Positions 55,477 to 63,865 of a stretch of 64,000 nt of DNA are shown here, in pieces; within the stretch, counting starts at the first letter, position 1, and each line of letters starts with the position of its first letter. The notes below the pieces were generated by a model. That model searched no databases. It had not been told where the DNA came from and worked only from the letters and a program-made list of their open reading frames with translations. Source of the stretch: Lujinxingia sediminis (GTDB lineage Bacteria; Myxococcota_A; Bradymonadia; Bradymonadales; Bradymonadaceae); assembly GCF_004005565.1 (NCBI RefSeq), contig NZ_SADD01000008.1, positions 148,899 through 212,898 of the forward strand, in the 5' to 3' direction. The position numbers and the translations under genes are program-made.

Positions 55477-56457
55477 ATGCTAGATCCCAGAGAGCTTCAA
55501 CGCGGGCATTGGGTGGGCTCCATGCTGAGCTTTACAGGAGCGCTGCTAAAGAGCCCGGCATTCTGGCTTTCCTGGGCTCTTATGCTAGCGCCCGGTTTCA
55601 TCTGGCCGGTGGCGAGTACCTCCACGAGTTCCGCGCCCCTGACGGACGCCGAGGTGTACACGGCGCTGGTCAATCTCAGCGCATTCGTGGGGCTCTTTTT
55701 TGTGGCTCCCTTCTTCATCTTCCGCCGCATGAACGCCGAGCTCATGCGGCGTCGTGAGCTCCAGCAGCCTCTTCATGTGAATCTGGAACTCGTGACAGGC
55801 TCCGAATACACCTTCGAGCTCGAGGTCGCGGATCTGGTCCCTCGTCTCGAAGAGCGCGCCGCCGCCCGCGACAGTCTGCGACGCAAGATCCGCATGGTGG
55901 AGCGCAAAAACGAAGGCGCCCGCGGCGCCGCCGCCGAGGCCAACGAAGACCTTCTGGCCCACTACCGAACCGACCTGAAGCGCAAAGAAGCCGAACTCGA
56001 CGCCATCGCACGCCGCTACCACGCCCCCGACGTCGAACTGCGCTTTCGCATGCGCGTCACCAATCCGGACCCCTACCGCGTCGCCCGCGTCCTCGAGATG
56101 TTGGCCGAGCTCGACGGCATCTCCGACACCTGGGAGCTCACCCGCGTCGGCGCATTCGAGCTCGATGGCGACCGCGTCACCTTCCCGCTGAACCTGGCCC
56201 CCGGCGAGTCCTTTGTGGGCACGCTGCGCTACATGATGAAGCCCCCGGCCGGCATGGATCAGCCCGACTACGCGACCCTCATCAAGCACATTGAAGCCAA
56301 AAGCATCTCCACCCTGGTCGCGGTGCATGTCGACGATACCTACGACGACATCGCCGTGACCTACGAGGTCATACCGGTGTCTATGCGCCCGCTGGGAGAT
56401 GCGTTGCGGTTGCATTGGAAGAAATCGGTGTATTTGGGAGGGCAGGGCGCATCATGA
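55477..56457 (+). CDS. membrane protein with coiled coil
   Basis: A 326-residue protein with two membrane helices (about 26-46 and 66-85). A charged coiled coil follows (about 125-180; RLEERAAARDSLRRKIRMVE), and then a beta-rich C-terminal domain (VELRFRMRVTNPDPY; FELDGDRVTFPLNLAPG). No family recognised. AAGGA lies 8 nt before the ATG. Its stop codon overlaps the start of the PglX-like gene (ATGA), so the two are translationally coupled despite the second being a fragment of a larger family. Confidence 0.7.
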   Translation: MLDPRELQRGHWVGSMLSFTGALLKSPAFWLSWALMLAPGFIWPVASTSTSSAPLTDAEVYTALVNLSAFVGLFFVAPFFIFRRMNAELMRRRELQQPLHVNLELVTGSEYTFELEVADLVPRLEERAAARDSLRRKIRMVERKNEGARGAAAEANEDLLAHYRTDLKRKEAELDAIARRYHAPDVELRFRMRVTNPDPYRVARVLEMLAELDGISDTWELTRVGAFELDGDRVTFPLNLAPGESFVGTLRYMMKPPAGMDQPDYATLIKHIEAKSISTLVAVHVDDTYDDIAVTYEVIPVSMRPLGDALRLHWKKSVYLGGQGAS

Positions 56458-57356
56458 TGACCACGTTATCCCATAGTCAGTCCTTCCTTCCGTCGTTCCC
56501 GGGACACCACGAGATGTGGCAGACCCACGGCGATGCGGTGGGCCGCAGCAAAGACGACCTGAGCGGTTGGCTGCGCGAAACGTTTTTCAAAGATGCGCAT
56601 CGCCCGATGTACGATAACGCGCCGATCTACTTCCCCCTCTCGTCGAGCTCTAAGAATTTCGTGGCCCACGTCAGCATCCACCGCTGGGGCGCCAACACCC
56701 TACGCGCGCTCCTCGCCCAGCATCTTTTGCCCGAGCAACGCGCGCTGGAAACCCTACGCGACACCCTCCGCACCACCCTCGACACCGCCGACGGCTGCGA
56801 CCGCTCCCAGGCCGACCGCCGCCTGGACGACACCCTCAAATTGCTCGACGAGCTCGGCGAGTTCATTGTGCTGGTGCGCCAATGCGCCGAGTTCGGCCCC
56901 CCACCCACCGACCCCAAGTGCCCTGAGCGCGAGATCGACGCCCCCTACGATCCCGTGCTCGACGACGGCACCATGATCAACGCCTCCGCCCTCTGGCCCC
57001 TGCTCGACCCCCAGTGGAACTACCCCAAAAAGTGGTGGAAGCTCCTTGCCACCGAAAAGGGCTACCGCGGCAAACACTTCGACTGGTCCAAACTCGCCGC
57101 CCGTTACTTCCCCACCCGCGTGGACGCGAAGTGCCAGGAAGACCCGTCCCTGGCCGTCGCACACGGCGTGTTCTGGAAGTACCACCCGGCCCGGGCGTAC
57201 GAGTGGGAGCTTCGGTTACAGGATGAGATTGGCCCGGAGTTTGAGATCGAGGAGGATGGAGCGGGGGTGGCGAGGGAGAGGTTTATGAGGGAGTTTGGGG
57301 GGGAGGTTGAGAGGATTTGGGACGAGGAGTATAGTAGAAAGATGAGAAAATCATAA
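56454..57356 (+). CDS. stand-alone C-terminal half of BREX PglX
   Basis: A 300-residue protein matching the C-terminal region of PglX, the adenine-specific methyltransferase of BREX phage defence. Recognisable stretches are APIYFPLSSSSKNF, FVAHVSIHRWGANTLRALLA, LDDGTMINASALWPLL, YFPTRVDAKCQEDPSLAVAH and WELRLQDEIGPEF. The N-terminal methyltransferase domain with its NPPY motif is absent (full PglX exceeds 1000 residues). The frame is intact and has an ATG coupled to the previous stop, so it may be translated. Base composition turns AT-rich right after its stop. Confidence 0.82.
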   Translation: MMTTLSHSQSFLPSFPGHHEMWQTHGDAVGRSKDDLSGWLRETFFKDAHRPMYDNAPIYFPLSSSSKNFVAHVSIHRWGANTLRALLAQHLLPEQRALETLRDTLRTTLDTADGCDRSQADRRLDDTLKLLDELGEFIVLVRQCAEFGPPPTDPKCPEREIDAPYDPVLDDGTMINASALWPLLDPQWNYPKKWWKLLATEKGYRGKHFDWSKLAARYFPTRVDAKCQEDPSLAVAHGVFWKYHPARAYEWELRLQDEIGPEFEIEEDGAGVARERFMREFGGEVERIWDEEYSRKMRKS

Positions 57357-57429
57357 AAGATAGAGATTGAAATGAACAAAATCGAAAATTAACTTGGTGG
57401 ACTTATATAAGTGTATGGTGGAAGTTGTT

Positions 57430-59121
57430 ATGAGCGAAGATTCCGTAAAAAACCCATCTGTCATCGTTAGAGACGAACTGCAAGAGTGGGCAACTAATTT
57501 AGTTCAGCACGTAACTAAAGAAAGAGATGTTGAAACGGGAATCGTTGATCTGTTACTTGGTGAGCTTGGTTATAGCCATCTTGTAACGTACAAACAAAGT
57601 GTGACCTTGAGCGAGCTTCGGATAGGCTCCGGCACTGCAAGAGCTAGAAACGTAAACTTTATAGCCGATTACGTTCTAGGAAATTCAAATGAGTGGAGAA
57701 CTCCAGGAAAGCCCTGGGCAGTAATAGAAGTCAAAAAGAATGAAGCAAATATTACTGCAACACGAGCACAGGCACAATCCTATGCCGACTATTTAAAAGT
57801 CCCATATTATGTACTGATTGATAATCTTACAATTATTTTATACCAAAGAAGGTTGACTGTTGAAGATAAAGATATTTTTACTATTAACCTCGACCCACAG
57901 AATCTTCAAAATGAATGGGAAAAATTTGCGCAACTACGTCAGTATCTTGATATAAACAACCTCAAAAATGAGTGTGTCCGAATACGTAACGTAGAACGTG
58001 AAACAACCGATTTTTATACGACAGCTCTTTTGCAATTGCCGGCACAAAAAAACGAAGTGATTTTTCGTAAAGTTGAAGATGCTTGGAAGTGTAGTCATAC
58101 TGAAGAAGAACTATTAAATGCAGGTTTTTGGTGGGGAAATCCGGAAAAACACGGGGCACGTGCTAAACGAACAGTTAAAATTGATGGTGAGCTAGATATT
58201 AACTCTAAGATGGCTAAAGTCATTCAGCGCCTTCTATTACATTCTGGCATAGTTTCGTTAAGCGTGTCGCATCAACTAAACTTATGGGAGCGTTTTTTCG
58301 AAAACAAATGGAAACTTCTAAACATATCTTCGACAATAAAAATTATGGCCCTTCAGTCAATTTCCATATTCCGCACGGAACACATAATCGAGGATATTGA
58401 GTCTCTCGCGAAGAGAATTGACAGTAGCCTAGACGAGTGGTGTGTAAGTTGTGTTTTGTGGTTTTCAAATGAAATGTTACATTGTCGTGATTGCCATTTA
58501 GCAAACGAACATCAAGGAACTTGGACAAAAATATACGAAGAACATACGTATAATGAAGTTTTGAAGAGCGAGCAAGAGTATTTTACTCCAATGTTTTTAC
58601 GCGCGATGCTTCAACCCGTTGAAAACACGGCTGAAAGACGTAGATTGGGTGAACCAGCTTTACTTATGGGACCTGAGACAATTCGGTTTCTTGCGGACGG
58701 AGCATTCTTTGCGATTTGTCTTTCTCGAGAATTTAAATCGATTGAGCTATATAATGTATCTGAAGATGGTGTTAATAATTTAAGCATCGGTGAAACAAAA
58801 ATTCCATGTGGTGTAATTCATACACTACCCGTAGTTGGCTCCAGCGGTTTGGTGTATATTGAAGATCTTTTTCGTGAGGATGCGGCGATATTGGGACTAA
58901 CTCGTCTCAATTTATCACTGCCCTCAGATAGCCAGATTGGTAACCTTAGGTCTTATCGTGGTAGCGAGATAAGTATAGATGAAAAGCCATTGTTTTGTGG
59001 CGTTACATTTTCATTAGATCATAATACTCGTGTAGTAATGAGGGCACAAGGTTGGGCAGGGTTCTCGTCAGCAATACGAAAGCAAGTTGATGATCAGCTT
59101 ACAAAAAGGAGTAATTCGTGA
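57430..59121 (+). CDS. PD-(D/E)xK nuclease protein, putative effector
   Basis: A 563-residue protein. Residues about 15-160 resemble the N-terminal nuclease of type I restriction R subunits (HSDR_N): Asp80 in NFIADYVLG, Glu100-Val-Lys102 in WAVIEVKK, and QAQSY at 114-118 (QxxxY motif). The rest has no named domain; it contains CVSCVLWFSNEMLHCRDCH, a possible metal site, near 338-356. No helicase motor is present. The start is uncertain (ATG 57430, with 57415 and 57394 in frame). It overlaps the next gene by 4 bp, as first gene of the cassette. The nuclease is probably the effector of an ABC-ATPase-gated system. Confidence 0.82.
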   Translation: MSEDSVKNPSVIVRDELQEWATNLVQHVTKERDVETGIVDLLLGELGYSHLVTYKQSVTLSELRIGSGTARARNVNFIADYVLGNSNEWRTPGKPWAVIEVKKNEANITATRAQAQSYADYLKVPYYVLIDNLTIILYQRRLTVEDKDIFTINLDPQNLQNEWEKFAQLRQYLDINNLKNECVRIRNVERETTDFYTTALLQLPAQKNEVIFRKVEDAWKCSHTEEELLNAGFWWGNPEKHGARAKRTVKIDGELDINSKMAKVIQRLLLHSGIVSLSVSHQLNLWERFFENKWKLLNISSTIKIMALQSISIFRTEHIIEDIESLAKRIDSSLDEWCVSCVLWFSNEMLHCRDCHLANEHQGTWTKIYEEHTYNEVLKSEQEYFTPMFLRAMLQPVENTAERRRLGEPALLMGPETIRFLADGAFFAICLSREFKSIELYNVSEDGVNNLSIGETKIPCGVIHTLPVVGSSGLVYIEDLFREDAAILGLTRLNLSLPSDSQIGNLRSYRGSEISIDEKPLFCGVTFSLDHNTRVVMRAQGWAGFSSAIRKQVDDQLTKRSNS

Positions 59122-59858
59122 CCATTGATGAAATTGATAACCAAAGCCCGTGCTATATTTTAAAAAACGGTTTGGCGAGACTCGGATATTTTCCGATACG
59201 TTATAGTTCAACGCCAGAGGCTGCTATACTCTCTCTTTTGGATGAGGATGATAGTAAATGGATAGATGAACGCTTAACAATTTTTCGATACCAGCATAAT
59301 GAAGAGATAGATGCGCCTGGTCGAACTGACTCTATTCTTGCAGTAAGTAACTTGACTGGATATTCATCTGAATCATTGGAGAGTTTCGATAATTTACACC
59401 GGCTTCTACTACTTGCTGCACGTGTTGTTATTGCCATAATAAATAAAAGAGAGGATGTTGTACTTCTTCACCTTTGGTGTATTGCTCCTCCTGGCACCAC
59501 CGAATCAACTTGGTGGAGAACTTTTCAGTCTCGGTTACGTAGAGATGATCGTTTTTGCCCAAAAGATATATGGCTGCCCTCACCTGCGCCTGATAAGTGG
59601 GAGGACGAAGCGGTAGATTTTTTCAAAAAAGGGCCTCTTGCAACCCCGTGGCAATCAGTAAGTGATCGAGATGAAAGTGGAATAAATTTACTTCAATCAC
59701 TCTATGAAGGCTCAGAGTGTAGCAAGTTAAGTCGGAGCTTTATTGAAGATTTCGACAAGATTGTGCGTGGCTTGGGCACATATGATGATCATGAAAACGC
59801 GGCTATACAGCTTTTCGAACTTTTTGGTCTTTCAATTGATTGGAGTGATTTAAAATGA
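59118..59858 (+). CDS. putative middle component of ABC-three-component system
   Basis: A 246-residue soluble protein. The GTG start overlaps the nuclease stop (GTGA), and its stop overlaps the ATPase start (ATGA). Its N-terminal 120 residues are helical (LKNGLARLGYFPIRYSSTP..., LHRLLLLAARVVIAIINKR) and it includes LHLWCIAPPGTTESTWW. I do not recognise the family by sequence. The position between effector and SMC-like ATPase and the size are those of the 'middle component' in ABC-3C systems as classified by Aravind and colleagues. The role as a link between the two is inferred. Confidence 0.65.
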   Translation: MTIDEIDNQSPCYILKNGLARLGYFPIRYSSTPEAAILSLLDEDDSKWIDERLTIFRYQHNEEIDAPGRTDSILAVSNLTGYSSESLESFDNLHRLLLLAARVVIAIINKREDVVLLHLWCIAPPGTTESTWWRTFQSRLRRDDRFCPKDIWLPSPAPDKWEDEAVDFFKKGPLATPWQSVSDRDESGINLLQSLYEGSECSKLSRSFIEDFDKIVRGLGTYDDHENAAIQLFELFGLSIDWSDLK

Positions 59859-62278
59859 ACGATTCAACTGGTAACAAGCAGAAAGGTGTTCGTCTAAAAT
59901 CCGTTTCTATAACAGGAATTAGGGGTGTAGGTTCAGAACCAATTGAGTTTAGTTGTGGTTCCGACGTTACTATTCTAACTGGAGCAAATGGTCTTGGTAA
60001 ATCAAGTATTGTAGCGGGCATACAATTATCGCTTACTAACCAATTGCGGAGGAATGGTGTTGATTTAAAAGAAAAAGAGATTCGCAGTAACGAAATTAAT
60101 AATGATGAATCGGTTTCGGCGGCACTTGAATTTTTGGATTTAGAAAGTGAAATTGTCCGTTCTGTTTGGGAAAGTAATAATTCTAATGAGCATAAATGGC
60201 AAGCGGAGGAACTTTGTAAATTATGTTATGATGAGAGGGTTGATCCTGCGGTGATTTCTAATAGATTTTTGCTCACCCATTTCTTGCCTCAAACCTGGGG
60301 AGATCAATTTCATCATTTAAAACAAGGTGACCGCCAAAGAATGTTGTTAGAACAGGTTCGAGTATCGGACCTTAGTTTGGGTCTTGATTCTTTAAAAAGT
60401 AATCGTCGAGTTGGCCGCGCAATTATACAACTAAAAGACAAGCTCATTTCTTCAAAAGAAGCAGCTGAAAATAGATTGACGTCTTGGACTCGAAGCGTGA
60501 ATCGTTGGAATGAACAAAAACAACAGCTGGCACCTTTAGAAATGTCTTCCAGAGAGGGGCTTGTCTCCTCGCTTCAAGAACTGGCTAAATCATACAACAT
60601 TGATTCACAGTCAGAAGATATTAGGTTGCTTTGCCAGGAGTTAAACAATGTTATCAGTTCAGAAAAATTAGAAATACATCAATCGCTCGATAAATTAAAC
60701 GACGCCCATTTAGTAGCACAAGACTGGGAAGAGCAGGTTGAAAGTCATTCTAATAACAGTAAAGAACTCGGTGAATTTAACGCAACGAAAGGTCAAATAT
60801 TAGATGAGTTGTCCAAGTTAGAGTCTTTGCTAATTAGAGATGCTAAGGACGCGGCGGAGGCGTTTCGTCTTGCTCAAGAACAAGTGGAGCAGTGTGAATA
60901 TAAGGAGAAGGTTGCCACTCAAGCGCTCGAAAAATTACGTGAAGCAAACGATGAGCTTACGGGTATATTGTCTCAACTACGGCAACGTCATATCCATATA
61001 AATAACGAAAGTTTTGAAGTATGTCCCGTTTGTGACTCTGAGTTTGAAATTGGTATTCTGGAAGGAAAAATTTCGGGGAAATTGGCTCATAATTTAGACT
61101 CGAGTTTGTCGGAAGCAGAAAGTTATTTGAAAATTTGTGTGTCAGAGAATCGTGCTGCTCAAAATAGAAAAATTGAGTGTGAGACTAGGCTTGATAGAAT
61201 TGATTCAGAGATTTTGACATTACAATGGTTAGTCGGTCCATTTTCGGAAACGGAGTCTATTTCAACGACCAAACTAAATGACTTGGTTTCAAGTCCTCGA
61301 TTAGCTGAATACCCGATTGAGTCATATATTACTCAGCTTCGGAAATTACGTGAGCAGATAAAAGTGTGTCATTCTATAATCGAAAAGCAGCACAAGGTGA
61401 TATCAATTGCCTTAGATGTTTGGCGAAAAGCCGACTTGCCTGACAGCCCGACACCGTCAGTCTCTGAGGCAGAATTAGCTTCAGCGAATAAGCGTAATAA
61501 TCGTGTTAATCAAGACCACCAGGAATTTGAGCGCATTGTTAGTGAGCTTGAAAAGTTTAAAAGTCATGAAGCATTGGATGCTTTATGGAAGCAGCTTGTT
61601 GACGACGCATCAAAATTAGGTGTGATAACTGATAATAGGGACTCCGGCAGATTAGAGACACCAGTTTTTGATGATCAGACGTGGTTGAGCCAAGTTAGTG
61701 AGGTGCTTTCTGAGCTTTTCAAACAAGCAGCAAACAATCTTAATGAGTTTGAAACACAATATGATCGATTGAAAATTATTACGACCGAAGTAGGAAGTAA
61801 TGTTGATGCTTTAGATAAAATGCTGATTGAGGCGATCGCTCCGATTGTTGACGATTTCCTTCTAGCTTTGGTGCCTGACTTGTTTGGTAGAGTAGCATTT
61901 CGTCATCTTAAATCAGGACCTCAGATCGAAACAAGAAGTAGCCCTGTGAATATGATTTTATCGGAGGGAGAGCAAAGGGCTCTTTCAATTGCAATTTTGT
62001 TAGCTATGCATGTTCGATTTGATTGGTGCCGGTGGCGCGGTCTTATCCTTGATGATCTATTTCAATCTACAGATGTAGTTCGCGTGGCGGCTCTTTTAGA
62101 CGTTTTGGCTGGCCTATCGAGTCATCACAAAAGCCAATTGATTATTACCACGCACGATTTTAATCGCGCGGATTGGACCGCTCGACGTATGATGAAATCT
62201 GGGCTTGATGTTGCTCGGTATAACCTGGTTCAGACGTCATCTGGGGGCGTGGAGGCCCAAAAGGTAGTTTTTGAGTAA
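59855..62278 (+). CDS. Rad50/SMC-like ABC ATPase with zinc hook
   Basis: An 807-residue ATPase. Walker A GANGLGKSS (43-51), long coiled coil (about 190-650) with the zinc-hook motif CPVC (390-393), signature LSEGEQRAL (702-710), Walker B ILDDLF (731-736) with Asp in place of the usual catalytic Glu, and H-loop THD (His767). This is the layout of Rad50-type DNA-end-sensing ATPases but shorter. No Mre11 partner is encoded nearby. Coupled to the preceding two genes it probably senses invading DNA or its replication and gates the nuclease. Confidence 0.88.
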   Translation: MNDSTGNKQKGVRLKSVSITGIRGVGSEPIEFSCGSDVTILTGANGLGKSSIVAGIQLSLTNQLRRNGVDLKEKEIRSNEINNDESVSAALEFLDLESEIVRSVWESNNSNEHKWQAEELCKLCYDERVDPAVISNRFLLTHFLPQTWGDQFHHLKQGDRQRMLLEQVRVSDLSLGLDSLKSNRRVGRAIIQLKDKLISSKEAAENRLTSWTRSVNRWNEQKQQLAPLEMSSREGLVSSLQELAKSYNIDSQSEDIRLLCQELNNVISSEKLEIHQSLDKLNDAHLVAQDWEEQVESHSNNSKELGEFNATKGQILDELSKLESLLIRDAKDAAEAFRLAQEQVEQCEYKEKVATQALEKLREANDELTGILSQLRQRHIHINNESFEVCPVCDSEFEIGILEGKISGKLAHNLDSSLSEAESYLKICVSENRAAQNRKIECETRLDRIDSEILTLQWLVGPFSETESISTTKLNDLVSSPRLAEYPIESYITQLRKLREQIKVCHSIIEKQHKVISIALDVWRKADLPDSPTPSVSEAELASANKRNNRVNQDHQEFERIVSELEKFKSHEALDALWKQLVDDASKLGVITDNRDSGRLETPVFDDQTWLSQVSEVLSELFKQAANNLNEFETQYDRLKIITTEVGSNVDALDKMLIEAIAPIVDDFLLALVPDLFGRVAFRHLKSGPQIETRSSPVNMILSEGEQRALSIAILLAMHVRFDWCRWRGLILDDLFQSTDVVRVAALLDVLAGLSSHHKSQLIITTHDFNRADWTARRMMKSGLDVARYNLVQTSSGGVEAQKVVFE

Positions 62279-62357
62279 AGAAGCAGGTTAGTTTCCGTAT
62301 GGAATTTGAATCGTTTTGGTTGTCCCGCAGTTCGCTGTTTTGTATAAGAGGTGCTAA

Positions 62358-63542
62358 ATGAGTGTAAATAGTGATAAAGACTCAGATTTTAGTAAGTTGG
62401 AACATATTAAATCGAAGGCCTTACGCGCTATTGGCGAAATTCTTCCCGTGGAATCGCCTAATAATTATTCAGGTTGGGGCGATCGAACTAACGCTGGTCG
62501 TGACTTGCCCCCACAATATCTCGTCTATTTTCTATTAATAAAACTGCTTAGATTTCCATATGTTGGTCGCGATGAAAAGGTAGCGTGGACAGTCCCAATT
62601 AAGTTTCAAGAGCGGGTATTTGTTATTGAGCACAGGAAGATGGGGCTGGGGGTTTTTACTCAAGATCCTATAGAGAATAATGAACTTGCTATTAAAATTG
62701 TTAAACATATTCATAGGGCCGTGAAAGCTGCGCGCCCGTATTTTGATTGGTTAGCGTCTCAGGCCGTTCAGAATTCTAGTGTTAGTGTGATCAGCAATTC
62801 TCCGCAATTATTTGCTCGATATGAGTTTTTATTAGACTCATATCGAGCAAAACGTGAGGAAATGGTTCGTCGCAAGGATGAAGTAATTGTTACGAAGGTT
62901 AATACGCCTTATGGGGAGTTAGATGAATTCGATTATCCTCGGTTTCGATTAAAAAAAGAATCCCATTGGTTGGCGCTTTCGGCGGTCGAGGCATTCTTTA
63001 GTTGGACTGAGCATGTTTTTGTTCATTTAGCTATTTTGACCGGTAAAATATCGACTGGGCATGAGGTGACTCAGCTGGCCCAGGAATCGTGGGTGGTAAA
63101 GTGTAACACTGTTTTAGATCTTTCAAACAAAAGGGATAAGGTTAACTATGATAAGTTGTTGCCTATCCGAAGGGCGCTTAGAAACTTTATTGCTCATGGT
63201 GCCTTCGGTAAGGATGGCTCAGCGTTTCTTTTTCATTCAAGTGCCGGTGCGGTCCCTGTAGTTCTCCCTCATCAGCTGGGGAGTCGAAAGTTTAGGGTAG
63301 TTAGTGCGACGTATTTTGATGATGAAGCCGCGTTTGACATTATAAATGATTTTATTGCGAATATGTGGAGTGGTGATCGTTCGCCAGCAAGGCTTTATAT
63401 TGAAGATGGCGGTCGCGATCTCATTTTACCAATGGCAAAAGACGGAACGTATGCTGAAGCTATGCGTTCTGATCATGATATGGCAGAATTTGTCGAAGCG
63501 CTTGAATATCAGTCAGATATCGCGGCAAATATGGATTGGTAG
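62358..63542 (+). CDS. HEPN-like protein with RxxxxH motif
   Basis: A 394-residue protein, 79 bp after the ATPase gene, with GAGG 6 nt before the ATG. The motif RNFIAH (Arg275, His280) fits the RxxxxH active site of HEPN ribonucleases and follows a hydrophobic helix (ALSAVEAFFSWTEHVFVHLA, shown as a 20-residue excerpt), as in HEPN folds. The rest is not recognised. A toxin or abortive-infection role is inferred. It may belong to the cassette or be a separate passenger; the gap and separate ribosome binding site leave that open. Confidence 0.65.
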   Translation: MSVNSDKDSDFSKLEHIKSKALRAIGEILPVESPNNYSGWGDRTNAGRDLPPQYLVYFLLIKLLRFPYVGRDEKVAWTVPIKFQERVFVIEHRKMGLGVFTQDPIENNELAIKIVKHIHRAVKAARPYFDWLASQAVQNSSVSVISNSPQLFARYEFLLDSYRAKREEMVRRKDEVIVTKVNTPYGELDEFDYPRFRLKKESHWLALSAVEAFFSWTEHVFVHLAILTGKISTGHEVTQLAQESWVVKCNTVLDLSNKRDKVNYDKLLPIRRALRNFIAHGAFGKDGSAFLFHSSAGAVPVVLPHQLGSRKFRVVSATYFDDEAAFDIINDFIANMWSGDRSPARLYIEDGGRDLILPMAKDGTYAEAMRSDHDMAEFVEALEYQSDIAANMDW

Positions 63543-63562
63543 TTCGTGAATGAGAGTTGTAA

Positions 63563-63736
63563 GTGGATACTTCTGAAAAGGTTTTAAATCGTTCAGTAAA
63601 AGAACGTGTGGAAAGTGGTTTTACATCGCAGCACCTCCTCCACGAACTCACCCACGAGCTCCGCCGCTCCGGCCTCCTCGTCTGGCTCGACCCACACGCC
63701 CATTTCACCTCTTTTGTGGACCGTCTCGCGGAGTAA
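63563..63736 (+). pseudogene. 5' fragment of BREX pglZ
   Basis: A 57-codon open frame (GTG start, GAGAG upstream) that reads HLLHELTHELRRSGLLVWLDP, shown in two parts: HLLHELTHELRRSG and LLVWLDPHAHFTSFVDRLAE, then a stop. This matches the N-terminal start of PglZ alkaline-phosphatase-like proteins (about 700-900 residues when whole). The first 45 or so bases are AT-rich like the cassette and the rest is GC-rich, so the junction lies within the gene. Confidence 0.65.
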
Positions 63737-63828
63737 GTACTCGCCAGAACCCACCGACACACCCACATCCCCGCTGATACGTAAGTACTCGCCAGAGCCC
63801 ACCGACACACCCACATCCCCGCTGATAC
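63733..63828. repeat. 48-bp tandem duplication
   Basis: GTAAGTACTCGCCAGA(A/G)CCC begins both copies (63733-63780 and 63781-63828), which differ at one position. It starts at the last codons of the pglZ fragment and ends 37 bp before the transposase-like gene. Confidence 0.93.
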
Positions 63829-63865
63829 CGTGACGGCTCAACTCAGACTTCAACGAGGAGCCCTC

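Larger units (their letters stand above)
57357..63600. mobile_element. AT-rich defence cassette inserted in BREX remnants
   Basis: Composition drops sharply from the high-GC background at about 57357 and recovers inside the pglZ fragment at about 63600. The segment holds four plus-strand genes of the biological-conflict type. It is flanked by a pglX 3' part and a pglZ 5' part, which are normally neighbours in BREX loci. No integrase or clear direct repeat at the ends was found by eye. Confidence 0.7.
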
